DNA of 64,000 nt from Hymenobacter sp. DG25A (GCF_001280305.1 NZ_CP012623.1:434001-498000); one strand, 5' to 3'. Numbered from the stretch's first letter, positions 26,949-36,119 are shown. Program-made: numbers and translations. Notes: a model not told the origin generated them from the letters alone.

Positions 26949-27971
26949 ATGAAAATTCTGGTGCTGCGCTTTTCTTCCATCGGGGATATTGTGCTGACTA
27001 CGCCCGTGGTGCGGGCCATTAAGCAGCAGGTGCCCGGGGCTGAGGTGCACTTTGCCACCAAGCCCGGCTACCGCAGCCTGCTGGAGGCCAACCCCTACGT
27101 GGATAAGGCGCACTACCTCAACAGCTCTCTCCGCGAACTGGTGCAGGAGCTGCGCGTCGAGCAGTTTGATTTCATCGTGGACCTGCACAATAACCTGCGC
27201 ACCAGCCTGATCAAGCTGCAGTTGGGTGTAAAATCAGCGGCATTTGATAAGCTGAACTGGCAGAAATGGCTGCTGGTCAATCTGAAAATCAACACGCTGC
27301 CGCAGGTGCATATTGTGGACCGCTACCTAGCGGCCGCCGCGCCGCTGGGGGTACACAATGATGGGCAGGGGCTGGACTATTTTATTCCCGCTGAAGCGGA
27401 AGTAAGCCTGACCACGCTGCCGGCCGCTTTTCAGCAGGGGTATGTAGCCTTTGCCATTGGAGCACAGCACGCCACCAAGCGCCTGCCGGTAGAGCGCATT
27501 ATAGAACTGTGTGCCTTGCTGCGCCAGCCGGTTGTGCTGCTGGGCGGGCCCGAAGACGCCGCCAATGGGCAACTGGTGGAAGCGCATTTCTCGAACCGTG
27601 ACGCGGAGAAAAGCCAGTCCCGAATTCTAAACGCCTGCGGCCAGTATTCGTTGAACCAATCGGCCTCTCTGGTACGGCAGGCGCAGTTTGTTATCAGCCA
27701 CGATACCGGGCTGATGCATATTGCCGCGGCTTTTCAGAAGGAGATTTACAGTGTGTGGGGCAACACGGTGCCCGCCTTCGGCATGTATCCGTACCGCACC
27801 AAATACCATATACTGGAGGTGCCGGGGCTGGAGTGCCGGCCGTGCTCCAAAATTGGGTATGAAAAATGCCCGCGCGGCCATTTCAAGTGCATGCGTGATA
27901 TTCAGTTTGAACCGTTTTTCCCTGCGGCTCCGGCAGCAGCGGCGCCGGCTTCTCAAAACCGCGTGGGGTAG
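26949..27971 (+). CDS. Glycosyltransferase family 9 (heptosyltransferase type)
   Basis: 340 aa from the ATG at 26949, only 4 nt after the PolX stop, so translation is probably coupled. N-terminal MKILVLRFSSIGDIVLTTPVVRAIKQ and C-terminal VISHDTGLMHIAAAFQKEIYSVWGNT place it in the GT-B GT9 family (LPS core heptosyltransferases). It shares the C-terminal cysteine-containing segment (CRPCSKIGYEKCPRGHFKC) with the GT9 at 17075-18127, so the two belong to the same subfamily, but sequence identity is modest and they probably act on different acceptors. Inner-face cytoplasmic. Confidence 0.9.
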   Translation: MKILVLRFSSIGDIVLTTPVVRAIKQQVPGAEVHFATKPGYRSLLEANPYVDKAHYLNSSLRELVQELRVEQFDFIVDLHNNLRTSLIKLQLGVKSAAFDKLNWQKWLLVNLKINTLPQVHIVDRYLAAAAPLGVHNDGQGLDYFIPAEAEVSLTTLPAAFQQGYVAFAIGAQHATKRLPVERIIELCALLRQPVVLLGGPEDAANGQLVEAHFSNRDAEKSQSRILNACGQYSLNQSASLVRQAQFVISHDTGLMHIAAAFQKEIYSVWGNTVPAFGMYPYRTKYHILEVPGLECRPCSKIGYEKCPRGHFKCMRDIQFEPFFPAAPAAAAPASQNRVG

Positions 27972-28040
27972 CTGCTGGCCGGGCGGCAAAAGAGGAGAAA
28001 AGCTGCTATCTTAAGGGGGTATCCTCCAAGCAATCAGGCC

Positions 28041-28352
28041 ATGGCTGCACCACACTATGATACCGTTTTACAGGCCGTGCGCGACCTGCAAAAACGAGGC
28101 TACCAGGTAGACTTCAATATTCAGGATGGTCACTTGGTATGCTCAGGGCTGAACCTGCGGCTGCATCCGGAGCAGTTCCAGGTGCGGGAGTTTCATCGGT
28201 TTGAAGGCAATTCTGACCCCGGTGATGAAGACATTGTATATGCCATAGAGTCGGAGGAGGGTGTGAAGGGCTTGCTGGTTAGTGCCTTTGGCCCTTATTC
28301 TGAGCCGGAAAATGATGCTTTAATGCGCAAACTGCAGATGCCCCGTGCCTGA
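28041..28352 (+). CDS. Small conserved Bacteroidota protein
   Basis: 103 aa. Family recognised by its pattern (HYDTVLQAVRDLQKRGYQVDFNIQ, LRLHPEQFQVREFHRFEG, DPGDEDIVYAIES, GVKGLLVSAFGPYSEP). Homologues are often labelled phosphoribosylpyrophosphate synthetase, but the protein is about a third of the length of that enzyme and lacks its PRPP loop, so that label should not be used. Soluble, acidic, probably one alpha/beta domain. Ten nucleotides before the OsmC gene, so likely one transcript. Confidence 0.8.
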   Translation: MAAPHYDTVLQAVRDLQKRGYQVDFNIQDGHLVCSGLNLRLHPEQFQVREFHRFEGNSDPGDEDIVYAIESEEGVKGLLVSAFGPYSEPENDALMRKLQMPRA

Positions 28353-28362
28353 GCCCCTACCC

Positions 28363-28869
28363 ATGACCCCGCCTGAATTTACCGTGCTGGTGCACGTACG
28401 AGCCACCGCTCTGCTGGCCGATGTGCGCGCCGGCCGCCATACCTTTTTCGTGGATGAGCCGGTAGAAGTGGGCGGCCAGGATACAGGACCCACGCCGTAT
28501 GATATGCTGTTATCGGCGCTGGGTACGTGTACGGCCATTACGTTGCGCGTGTACGCCAACCAAAAGAAGTGGCCCCTGGAAACCATAGAAATACGGCTGC
28601 GCCATCAGCGGGTGCATGAGCAGGATTGTGAGCATAGTGAGGAGCCTGGCTATATGTTGGATGAAGTGCACAAGGAAGTCCGGCTGTTGGGGCCACTTAC
28701 CGCTACGCAGCGGCAGCGCCTGCAATTGGTTTCCGAAAAGTGCCCCGTACAGAAAACCCTTACCAGCGGTACCCTGCGCATTATAACCACGGTGCTGGAT
28801 GATGAAAAATCAGAAAGCACCGCCATGCAAAGTGACCTGCCTGCTTCCGGCGCATCAACCATCCGTTGA
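28363..28869 (+). CDS. OsmC family protein
   Basis: 168 aa from the ATG at 28363; a GTG at 28345 would overlap the preceding gene. OsmC/Ohr fold: PTPYDMLLSALGTCTAITLRVYA carries the first redox Cys and VSEKCPVQKTL the second. Members reduce organic hydroperoxides through this Cys pair. The TPYDMLLSALGTC pattern fits the OsmC/YhfA group more than Ohr proper. Cytosolic. It ends 102 nt before the shared terminator with serS. Confidence 0.88.
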   Translation: MTPPEFTVLVHVRATALLADVRAGRHTFFVDEPVEVGGQDTGPTPYDMLLSALGTCTAITLRVYANQKKWPLETIEIRLRHQRVHEQDCEHSEEPGYMLDEVHKEVRLLGPLTATQRQRLQLVSEKCPVQKTLTSGTLRIITTVLDDEKSESTAMQSDLPASGASTIR

Positions 28870-28970
28870 AGCCCACTGAAAATGACATTCTGCACGCACC
28901 TGTCAGCGTTAGGAACCTTGGTGCTATGTAGATGAGCAAAATGGCAGAGTACTAAGGCTCCTGCTGACAT

Positions 28971-29012
28971 ACAAAAAGCCCCCGATGCCAGCTGGCACCA
29001 GGGGCTTTTTGT
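28971..29012. terminator. Bidirectional terminator between OsmC gene and serS
   Basis: ACAAAAAGCCCC pairs with GGGGCTTTTTGT between convergent stops; the loop contains a second small hairpin (TGCCAGCTGGCA). Confidence 0.85.
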
Positions 29013-29028
29013 AAAGGAATAAGACTGA

Positions 29029-30303
29029 CTAGCCAATCTGGCTGAAGCCGCAGTAGCTATGCAGCACCGCCGGGAGCTTAATGCCTTCTTCCGTCTGGTT
29101 GTTTTCCAGCAGGGCCGCCACAATGCGGGGCAGGGCCAGGGCCGAGCCGTTCAGCGTGTGCAGCAGCTGCATCTTGCCGTTTTCGGCGCGGTAGCGCAGC
29201 TTCAGGCGGTTGGCCTGGTAGGTTTCGAAGTTAGACGCGGAGCTTACTTCCAGCCAGCGCTGCTGGGCGGCGCTCCACACTTCCAGGTCATAAGTAAGGG
29301 CGGAGGTAAAGCTCATGTCGCCGCCGCAGAGGCGCAGCACGCGGTAGGGGAGCTCCAGCTTCTGCAGCAGGCCTTCAATGTGGGCCAGCATTTCCTCCAG
29401 AATGGCGTAGCTCTGGTCGGGGTGAGCTATCTGCACTATTTCCACCTTATCAAACTGGTGCAGACGGTTGAGGCCGCGCACGTGGGCACCCCAAGAGCCA
29501 GCCTCGCGGCGGAAACAGGGCGTGTAGCCGGCATTGCGGATGGGCAGCCGCTCCGGCGCAATAATCTCGTCGCGGTAAAGGTTAGTAATGGGCACCTCCG
29601 CCGTCGGAATCAGGTACAGGTCGTCGGCGGTGGCGTGGTACATCTGGCCTTCCTTATCAGGCAGCTGGCCGGTGCCGAAGCCGGAAGCCTCGTTGACCAG
29701 AATAGGCGGCTGAATTTCGGTGTAGCCGGCTTCGCGGGCTTCATCCAGAAAGAAGTTGATAAGGGCACGCTGCAAACGGGCCCCCTGGCCTTTGTACACG
29801 GGGAAGCCGGCGCCGGTAATCTTATTGCCCAGCGCAAAGTCTATGATGTCGTACTGCTCAATTAGCTCCCAGTGGGGCTTGGCCGAGGCGGGCAGGTCCG
29901 GCTTCTGGCCCACCTCGCGCAATACTTCATTCTCCTCCGGCGTGCGGCCTTCGGGTACGCTGCTGTGGGGCAGGTTAGGCAGTTTATACAGGATTTGCTG
30001 CAGCTCTTTTTCTACCTCCGCCAGCTCCTCGCTGTGAGCTTTGGTCTGCTGCTTCAACTCGGCGGTGCGGGCTTTCAGCGTTTCAGCCTCGGCTTTGTTG
30101 CCGGACTTCATCAGGCCACCAATCTGGCGGGCCAGCTCGTTGGCTTCGGCCTGGGCCTGGTCGTGACCGGTCTGCAGATCCTTGCGGCGCTGGTCCAGCG
30201 CCAGAATGGCCTGCACATCGGCTTCGGCGGTTGTATAGTGTTTTTTAGCCAGCCCGGCCAGCACCGCTTCGGGGTGCTCTTTCAGAACGGAAACTTGCAG
30301 CAT
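29029..30303 (-). CDS. serS: Seryl-tRNA synthetase
   Basis: 424 aa, the standard length. The N-terminal coiled-coil arm (~1-105; DLQTGHDQAQAEANELARQIG and KSGNKAEAETLKARTAELKQQ) binds the long variable arm of tRNA-Ser. The class II core shows motif 1 near GAGFPVYKGQGARLQRALINFF, motif 2 CFRREAGSWGAHVRGLNRLHQF and motif 3 LNGSALALPRIVAALLENNQ. It charges tRNA-Ser and tRNA-Sec with serine. ATG at 30303; monocistronic, divergent from rho. Confidence 0.98.
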   Translation of the reverse strand: MLQVSVLKEHPEAVLAGLAKKHYTTAEADVQAILALDQRRKDLQTGHDQAQAEANELARQIGGLMKSGNKAEAETLKARTAELKQQTKAHSEELAEVEKELQQILYKLPNLPHSSVPEGRTPEENEVLREVGQKPDLPASAKPHWELIEQYDIIDFALGNKITGAGFPVYKGQGARLQRALINFFLDEAREAGYTEIQPPILVNEASGFGTGQLPDKEGQMYHATADDLYLIPTAEVPITNLYRDEIIAPERLPIRNAGYTPCFRREAGSWGAHVRGLNRLHQFDKVEIVQIAHPDQSYAILEEMLAHIEGLLQKLELPYRVLRLCGGDMSFTSALTYDLEVWSAAQQRWLEVSSASNFETYQANRLKLRYRAENGKMQLLHTLNGSALALPRIVAALLENNQTEEGIKLPAVLHSYCGFSQIG

Positions 30304-30331
30304 AAGGCAGAAAACGCGAATTGGAACAGGA

Positions 30332-30339
30332 CAAAAGTA
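30332..30339 (-). promoter_or_regulatory. Candidate -7 element of serS
   Basis: TACTTTTG on the minus strand, exact TAnnTTTG match 28 nt before the ATG; -33 not clear. Confidence 0.4.
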
Positions 30340-30453
30340 GGGAGAACAACCGGATACGCGGGCTTTTCACTATCTTCCCCTGGGAGTAGTCCGCCGTCTG
30401 TTCTGCTAATCGATAGATAGGGCAAGGATAGGGGCTAAAATTCCGATATCCAA

Positions 30454-30485
30454 TTTGGTAGTTCAAGCGTATTACGCTAACATTG
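30454..30485 (+). promoter_or_regulatory. Candidate rho promoter
   Basis: TTTG (30454-30457), 20 bp, TAACATTG (30478-30485; one mismatch to TAnnTTTG). It predicts a start near 30491 and a ~215-nt leader. Confidence 0.5.
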
Positions 30486-30707
30486 CGCTAATAAGCCGGT
30501 AGCTGATGCCGGGCCCGCGGGTACTTTTTTTGCTGTGCGTACGGTCCGTTTTTTGCCAGCACCTTCCCGTTTATAAAATCCACCCTTCGTTTAGACTTTC
30601 CAGTAGTTGCGCGCCGTCTCACGGCCGGCCGTTGGTGCCTCCGATTGGTTTGTGCTGTCCGGTTCACGACGTTGCGCCGCGCGTTTCCCCCCCTTCCAGT
30701 TTACTCT

Positions 30708-32759
30708 ATGTACACTATTGACGAGTTAAAAGACCGCCTGCTTTCTGAGCTTAAAGAAATTGCTGAAGAGTTGAAGGTTGGAAACTTTAAGAAACTCAGC
30801 AAGCAGGATCTAGTCTATAAGATTCTAGATCAGCAAGCTGTAACGCCGCTGGAGCAACTCCCGCAAAAGACCAAGCCAAGCAGCCCAAAAGCAAGCAAAA
30901 GTGCTCCTGCCGCAGTTGTGGCAGCAGAAGTAGAGGAAGCCCCGGCCGCTATGCAGCCGGTAGAAGCGCCCGCCGTAGAGGCTGTTTCCGGCACGGAATC
31001 TACCAATGAAGCCACTCAGATTGATGCCACCGTTCGCCCCATTAAGCCCTACCAGCGGCCGGAGCGCCGGGCTCGTGGGCAAGAGCGCGCCCCGCGTGGT
31101 GTGCAGGCCCTCAATGGTGACTTGGTTCCTGTAGATGCCGTGGCTCTGGACGTGCCGGATTCCGTTGTGCTGCCGGAAGCTCCGGCTGTAGTATCGGCTC
31201 CGGCTGAGCCGGCCGCCGAAACATTGGTAACAGAGGTAGTAGAAGCCCCGGCAGTAGCCGCCGTAGCGCCAGCAGCACCGGGGATTCCTATGCCTTCGCC
31301 GGGCGCGGTGATTATTCCCCAGCCTGGCCGCGGCGACCGGCTGCGCGATGTTCCCCGCGACCGGGACCGGGGCCGTGACCAGCAGCAGGGCCCCCGCGAG
31401 TTCCGCACCGATGCCCCGCGTGGAGAATTCTCCCGCGAGGCTACCCGTGAGCAGCGCCCCTTGCGCGACGATCAGCAGCCACGCCCCCTGCGCGACCGGG
31501 AGCAGCGCGACCAGCAGCGCCGCGAAGACCGGTTTGCCCGGGACCAGCAGCGCCGCGAGGAGCGCAACCGCCCGGTAGGAGAGGTAGCCGCTCCGGGCCA
31601 GGCCCCCAGCCCAAACCAGCCTCAGCGCACCCGTCCCGATTTCGATATCACCATCCCGGGTGAAGGTACCCTGGAAATGATGCCCGATGGTGGCTACGGC
31701 TTCCTGCGCAGTCCTTTCTATAACTACCTCGCCTCGCCCGATGATATTTACGTGGCCCCGCAGCAGGTAAAGCAGTTTGCCCTGAAAGCCGGCGACACGG
31801 TGAAATGCACCATTCGTCCGCCCCGCGAAGGTGAAAAATACTACGCGCTGGTGAGCGTGGAGCTGGTCAATGGCCGCACAGTAGATGAAGTGCGGGACCG
31901 GGTACCGTTCAACCACCTCACGCCGCTTTTTGCTGAGGAGCGCCTGAAGCTTTCCACGAAATCCAACCAGTATAGCACCCGCATTCTGGACCTGTTTGCG
32001 CCCATCGGCAAAGGCCAGCGTGGTTTGATTGTGGCCCAGCCCAAAACTGGTAAAACGGTGTTGCTGCAGGAAATTGCCAACGCCATTTCCGAGAATCACC
32101 CCGAAGTTTATCTCATTATTCTGCTGATTGATGAGCGCCCGGAAGAAGTAACGGATATGGCCCGCTCGGTAAAAGCCGAGGTGCTCAGCTCCACCTTCGA
32201 CGAAACCGCCGACCGCCACGTGAAAATTGCCAGCATTGCGCTGGATAAGGCCAAGCGCCTGGTAGAATGCGGCCACGATGTGGTAATTCTGCTGGACTCC
32301 ATTACCCGCCTGGCCCGAGCCTATAACACGGTGCAGCCGGCTTCCGGTAAAATCCTCTCGGGTGGTGTTGATGCCAACGCCCTGCACAAGCCTAAGCGCT
32401 TCTTTGGCGCGGCCCGCAACGTGGAAGACGGCGGCTCGCTCACCATCATTGCCACGGCCCTGATTGATACCGGCTCTAAAATGGACGAGGTAATCTTCGA
32501 GGAATTCAAAGGCACCGGCAACATGGAACTGCAACTGGACCGCAAGCTGGCCAACCGCCGCATCTTCCCCGCCATCGATGTACCTGCTTCCGGCACCCGC
32601 CGCGAAGACCTGCTGATGAGCAAAGACGAGCTCAGCCGCATCTGGGTACTCCGCAAGTTCATGTCGGACATGACGCCCGCCGAGGCCATGGAATTCCTGA
32701 AGGACCGGATGAAAGGCACCCGCGACAACGACGAGTTCCTGGTGTCCATGAATGGCTAA
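30708..32759 (+). CDS. rho: Transcription termination factor Rho with large disordered insert
   Basis: 683 aa from the ATG at 30708, against 419 in E. coli. Rho_N helix bundle at ~1-45 ([20 protein letters not shown]). An insert at ~47-310 is first Ala/Pro/Glu/Val-rich, then Arg/Asp/Gln-rich (many RDQQR, REQR and DRD units). The RNA-binding cold-shock fold follows (~318-390; [29 protein letters not shown]), then the ATPase core with Walker [12 protein letters not shown], Walker [17 protein letters not shown] and the R-loop [18 protein letters not shown]. It is a hexameric RNA helicase that ends transcription. Bacteroidota Rho proteins commonly carry such inserts. A perfect 56-nt palindrome follows the gene. 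Confidence 0.96.
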   Translation: MYTIDELKDRLLSELKEIAEELKVGNFKKLSKQDLVYKILDQQAVTPLEQLPQKTKPSSPKASKSAPAAVVAAEVEEAPAAMQPVEAPAVEAVSGTESTNEATQIDATVRPIKPYQRPERRARGQERAPRGVQALNGDLVPVDAVALDVPDSVVLPEAPAVVSAPAEPAAETLVTEVVEAPAVAAVAPAAPGIPMPSPGAVIIPQPGRGDRLRDVPRDRDRGRDQQQGPREFRTDAPRGEFSREATREQRPLRDDQQPRPLRDREQRDQQRREDRFARDQQRREERNRPVGEVAAPGQAPSPNQPQRTRPDFDITIPGEGTLEMMPDGGYGFLRSPFYNYLASPDDIYVAPQQVKQFALKAGDTVKCTIRPPREGEKYYALVSVELVNGRTVDEVRDRVPFNHLTPLFAEERLKLSTKSNQYSTRILDLFAPIGKGQRGLIVAQPKTGKTVLLQEIANAISENHPEVYLIILLIDERPEEVTDMARSVKAEVLSSTFDETADRHVKIASIALDKAKRLVECGHDVVILLDSITRLARAYNTVQPASGKILSGGVDANALHKPKRFFGAARNVEDGGSLTIIATALIDTGSKMDEVIFEEFKGTGNMELQLDRKLANRRIFPAIDVPASGTRREDLLMSKDELSRIWVLRKFMSDMTPAEAMEFLKDRMKGTRDNDEFLVSMNG

Positions 32760-32769
32760 CGGTAATTCA

Positions 32770-32825
32770 TTTCACTACAGCAAAGGGCCCGTATGCTAGC
32801 ATACGGGCCCTTTGCTGTAGTGAAA
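32770..32825 (+). terminator. Perfect 56-nt palindromic terminator after rho
   Basis: 28-bp perfect inverted repeat centred between 32797 and 32798 (arms TTTCACTACAGCAAAGGGCC.. and complement), 10 nt after the stop. The 3' arm is followed by AATTCTTAAAT, with only a weak U tract. Confidence 0.75.
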
Positions 32826-32896
32826 ATTCTTAAATATAGATTTAGCCTGAACGTGCAATAGCAAAACGTGCAGGCCAATACGTACCAGTCTGAACC

Positions 32897-33571
32897 ATGG
32901 AAGCAACTATTCCTGATCTGCCCGAACTGCTTTACCTCTATGACCCGCTGTGTGGGTGGTGTTACGGCACTACGCCCGTCATCCAGCAGATTCAGCAGGA
33001 CTTTTTGGGCCGTCTGCAGGTTTCGGTTTTGAGCGGCGGCATGCTGACCGGAGAGCAGGCAGGGCCTATTGGCGAAGAGTGGCCCGCTATCCGGTCGGCC
33101 GCGCGTCAGATAGAGCAGGCTACCGGGGTTGCGTTTGGGGCGGCGTTTTGGCAGGTAGGCGAGGAAGGCAAACGGGTGCAGGATTCGGAGCCACCAAGCC
33201 GGGCACTATCGGTGTTTCGGCAGCTGGCCCCTGCGCAACAGCCCCTTGATTTTGCCCATGCCCTGCAGCTGGCCTGGTTTCAGGAAGGACAGGATATGAA
33301 CGACCCGAAAACCTATGAGGCCTTAGTTGGCCGGTTTGGGCTGGATGTGCCGGAGTTTAGAAGGCGCTTTGAAGACCCGCAAACTGCCCAGACTGTGCGC
33401 CAGGAGTTTGCCGCCATTGCCCGTATGGGCATTCAGGGATTTCCAACGATACTCTTGCGGGAAGGGAATCAAGGGTACGTAGTGGCCCGCGGCTACCAGC
33501 CTTATGCAGTTTTGGCCGAAGGAGTAGAGCAGGCTTTGCAACAGGCCGCCGAAGAATCGGGTAAGAATTAG
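32897..33571 (+). CDS. DsbA/FrnE-family thioredoxin-fold protein
   Basis: 224 aa. N-terminal LLYLYDPLCGWCYGTTPVIQQI carries a CxxC motif (C-G-W-C) typical of the DsbA/FrnE group. The long helical insert (~60-150) and the cis-Pro loop IQGFPTILLREGN complete the fold. There is no signal peptide, so it is probably a cytosolic oxidoreductase or isomerase and not a periplasmic DsbA. Its stop is 15 nt from the convergent stop of the next gene. An imperfect TAGATTTA lies ~55 nt upstream. Confidence 0.88.
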   Translation: MEATIPDLPELLYLYDPLCGWCYGTTPVIQQIQQDFLGRLQVSVLSGGMLTGEQAGPIGEEWPAIRSAARQIEQATGVAFGAAFWQVGEEGKRVQDSEPPSRALSVFRQLAPAQQPLDFAHALQLAWFQEGQDMNDPKTYEALVGRFGLDVPEFRRRFEDPQTAQTVRQEFAAIARMGIQGFPTILLREGNQGYVVARGYQPYAVLAEGVEQALQQAAEESGKN

Positions 33572-33586
33572 GCTGCCCGACCCCGG

Positions 33587-34231
33587 CTAGCCGCCATAGC
33601 TGGCAACCTGCACTACCTGCTGGCGCATAGGCGACCAGGCAATTTTGCGACGGTCTTCCTTGCCCAGAAGATAAACAAAGCCTACAGCGTCCTTACGGCT
33701 GTGTAATTCCTGCCAGGCTGCCTGGTCCAGGGTGGTGCCGGGCTGGTAGGTATCCCGGGGGCCAATAGCCGGCTGTACAAAGTTTTTGTCGGCAAAAAAC
33801 TCCTGCAGCCGCTTGCGCACATAGGCTTCGCGCTCAGCCGGGGTAGCCGTTGGGGTTTTCATCTCATACACCATAGCCGCTTCCAGATCGGAAACCGGAA
33901 ACGTTTCGCGGAATATGACCCGGTTATCGGCTCCGCTGGCAATGGTAAAGGTTAGCTCGCCGGTAAGCAGCGTTTTACCCCGTAGCACCAACGTAAACTT
34001 ATCGGGCTTTCCCACCTGAGAAAACTCGTGTAGCTTCTGTACCTGTTGTAGTGTATCAGCCTGAGCAGTCACGCCAAGAGGCCGCAGCGTATCCATCGGT
34101 TCCGTAGCAGCCGTTTGTGCGGCACTGGCGGAAGGCTTTTCCGCGGTTTCTAATTGCTCCTTGGTGGGGCCCTTACAGGCACCTAGGGTCATCAAGCTAC
34201 TAATTATCAACAGAGAGAGTAAGAGCCGCAT
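33587..34231 (-). CDS. Lipoprotein of unknown function
   Basis: 214 aa from the ATG at 34231: signal peptide MRLLLSLLIISSLMTLGAC with a good lipobox (LGAC), followed by a Ser/Ala/Thr-rich linker (~25-50). The soluble part includes DKFTLVLRGKTLLTGELTFTI, DLEAAMVYEMKTPTATPAER and WSPMRQQVVQVASYGG. No family recognised. Ordinary codon use. The gene lies 64 nt before the start side of the UbiA gene's 3' end on the same strand. Confidence 0.75.
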   Translation of the reverse strand: MRLLLSLLIISSLMTLGACKGPTKEQLETAEKPSASAAQTAATEPMDTLRPLGVTAQADTLQQVQKLHEFSQVGKPDKFTLVLRGKTLLTGELTFTIASGADNRVIFRETFPVSDLEAAMVYEMKTPTATPAEREAYVRKRLQEFFADKNFVQPAIGPRDTYQPGTTLDQAAWQELHSRKDAVGFVYLLGKEDRRKIAWSPMRQQVVQVASYGG

Positions 34232-34294
34232 AGCAGTAGGAGGGTAGGTGAAGCCCTTCATACGGACGCAATTATTCTCCTGTTGAATTTCGAC

Positions 34295-35191
34295 TTAAAA
34301 GCGCAGCAAGTGGTAATGCCGGAAAAGCAGCATGGCCACAAAAGCTGCGCTGAGGCACAGGGAAGATACCTGGTTCATGCGCATCGTATGCTCAAAGTCG
34401 GCGGCGGCGGGGTTGCGCCATACCTGCCATACCCAGCGGCTGAACAGCCAGACCACCGGGCCGGTAGCTACCAGGAAAAGCAGCAGGTTCTGGGTTTCCT
34501 CGCGCTTAATGTAAGCAGCGGCCAATACTGCGGCGCCGGCCAGCAGCCCCAGAGCGGCAAACACAAAAGTACCCCGTATCCCCAGCAGCAGGCTCAGAGT
34601 CTGGTCGCCGCGCTGGCGGTCTTCCTGGTGCTGATACACCTGCGTGAGCGGGTAGGAGCCACACAGAAAGAGGGTGCTGACCAGGGCCAGCAGCAGGTTG
34701 TCGGGGGCCTGGATGGCCGCCGCCGGTGCGCCAACGCCTACCTGCGTCATCAGGAAAGTGAAAGCCCCCTGAAATAACACCACCACCAGCGTGCTGATGA
34801 TAGGGTATTTTTTCAGCCGGATACCTTCGTAGCTGTAGGCCTTCGAGATAAGCAGATACACCGCCACCCAGCCTGCAAATGCTACCGACAGCAGGCTGGC
34901 GCCCACAATGGCCAGCACATCAAACAGCCAGACCAGGTGCAGCAGCTCAGGTGCCACTTTGGGCGGCTGGCGGAGGCCGCCGATGCTGCCTTCGTCCCGG
35001 TCGTAATAGGAATTGTAGCCGTTGGAGGCTGGATAGGCCAGCACGTGCAGCACCACAAACACGCCCACCGCCCGCCACAGGCTTAAGGGCTCGCGCAAGG
35101 CGCTCAGCCCAAACCAGAATACGGGCATCAGATAAACAGAAAACGGAATGCGCAGCAGTGGGAAAACGCGGCGGTAAGCGGCAAAGGCCAT
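34295..35191 (-). CDS. UbiA-family prenyltransferase
   Basis: 298 aa with about eight hydrophobic segments. The first Asp-rich motif is NGYNSYYDRDEGS (~58-70; N-x3-D-x-D-E type), where Mg2+-diphosphate binds. The second motif lies in YQHQEDRQRGDQTLSLLLG (~210-228). It transfers a prenyl chain to an aromatic or other acceptor in the cytoplasmic membrane. Which acceptor is unknown: sequence alone does not separate menaquinone, heme O or glycerolipid types, and no menaquinone genes are adjacent. ATG at 35191. It lies 30 nt after a methyltransferase gene, which may act on the same product. Confidence 0.88.
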   Translation of the reverse strand: MAFAAYRRVFPLLRIPFSVYLMPVFWFGLSALREPLSLWRAVGVFVVLHVLAYPASNGYNSYYDRDEGSIGGLRQPPKVAPELLHLVWLFDVLAIVGASLLSVAFAGWVAVYLLISKAYSYEGIRLKKYPIISTLVVVLFQGAFTFLMTQVGVGAPAAAIQAPDNLLLALVSTLFLCGSYPLTQVYQHQEDRQRGDQTLSLLLGIRGTFVFAALGLLAGAAVLAAAYIKREETQNLLLFLVATGPVVWLFSRWVWQVWRNPAAADFEHTMRMNQVSSLCLSAAFVAMLLFRHYHLLRF

Positions 35192-35221
35192 ATAAGCTCG
35201 AACAGATAACAGGAAAAAAGG

Positions 35222-36007
35222 CTAAACGGGCCAGCCCACCAGATACGTAACCTCCGGTCCCCAGCTATGCCGCACCTTACCGGCCCGCCACTGAAACCGG
35301 CCGGCCGGATCGGCCTGGTGGGCCAGCGCCAGCAGGGCATCGGGGGGGTACATGCGCAGAATGGAAACCGTGCCGTCCCAGATGGTACACAAGGGAATCA
35401 GAGGAATCAGGTAGGTAAACACGAGCCGGCTAAGGCGAAACGGCAGGATAAAGGGGGTGATGAGCAGCTGCGCGATGGGCAGAACCGTCCAGGCCAGCAG
35501 TATTTCCAGCCAGTGCTTGCCGGCGCCTTCAAACACGCCAATACCGGTTCCCTGGCGCACGGCATCGGCCAGAATAGCCTCGGCTACGGCAGGAGGGAAG
35601 TGGTGGAAAGCAGAGAAAACGGTGCGGAAGCCCGTTAGCGCGGCCGGAACGTGGGTGGCATCAATGGCCGTGGGCTGGTAGCGCAGGCCACCTTGGGTTC
35701 GCTCTTGCAGCAGCTCCCAGGCCGCTGGCTGGGGGTACAAATCAGTAAGGGTGATATTTAGATCAGGCTGGCCGCTGGTGCGCAGGGTTTGTAGAATGCC
35801 TTCAGTGCCACCTCCGGCGCCAGCGCAAAGCTCTACAATGTGCTGCTGCCCGGTTTTTTGTAAGGCTTCCTGCAGCAAAGGCACAATGGGCTGATAGGTG
35901 CGCAGCAGGCTTATCATGAAGCGCAGATAATCCATCATTCCGGCCCGGACCGGGGCCGGAAACCAGGGTAAATCCTCAAATTCGAATAGCTGAAGGCGAA
36001 GGCGCAC
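35222..36007 (-). CDS. SAM-dependent methyltransferase, membrane-associated type
   Basis: 261 aa. GTG start at 36007 (no ATG until residue ~24). SAM motif I HIVELCAGAGGGTEGIL (~57-73), an acidic LTDLYPQP, and TVFSAFHHFPPAVAEAIL (motif III region). Residues ~165-210 hold two hydrophobic segments (LLAWTVLPIAQLLITPFILP and LVFTYLIPLIPLC), unusual for a soluble methyltransferase and consistent with a lipid substrate. Co-directional with and 30 nt before the UbiA gene; probably one operon. Confidence 0.8.
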   Translation of the reverse strand: MRLRLQLFEFEDLPWFPAPVRAGMMDYLRFMISLLRTYQPIVPLLQEALQKTGQQHIVELCAGAGGGTEGILQTLRTSGQPDLNITLTDLYPQPAAWELLQERTQGGLRYQPTAIDATHVPAALTGFRTVFSAFHHFPPAVAEAILADAVRQGTGIGVFEGAGKHWLEILLAWTVLPIAQLLITPFILPFRLSRLVFTYLIPLIPLCTIWDGTVSILRMYPPDALLALAHQADPAGRFQWRAGKVRHSWGPEVTYLVGWPV

Positions 36008-36119
36008 GGGCAGAGAAAAGCTGAACAGGCAAATAACGGATTCCCGCGCACATTGAACGCGCTGACTACCTTACGGCCGTTCCGCAGAGTTAGCGCACCG
36101 CTGAGCCGCTGCTAACTGG

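Larger units (their letters stand above)
30304..30707. other. Divergent serS/rho regulatory region
   Basis: 404 nt with no gene. It holds an exact TACTTTTG -7 element for serS (30332-30339) and a good promoter for rho (30454-30485), leaving a rho leader of ~215 nt that is C/T-rich toward its end. No stable terminator hairpin was found in the leader. Confidence 0.6.

Noticed and set aside
28041..28352. PRPP synthetase annotation
   Set aside because: The protein is too short and lacks the enzyme's PRPP loop.
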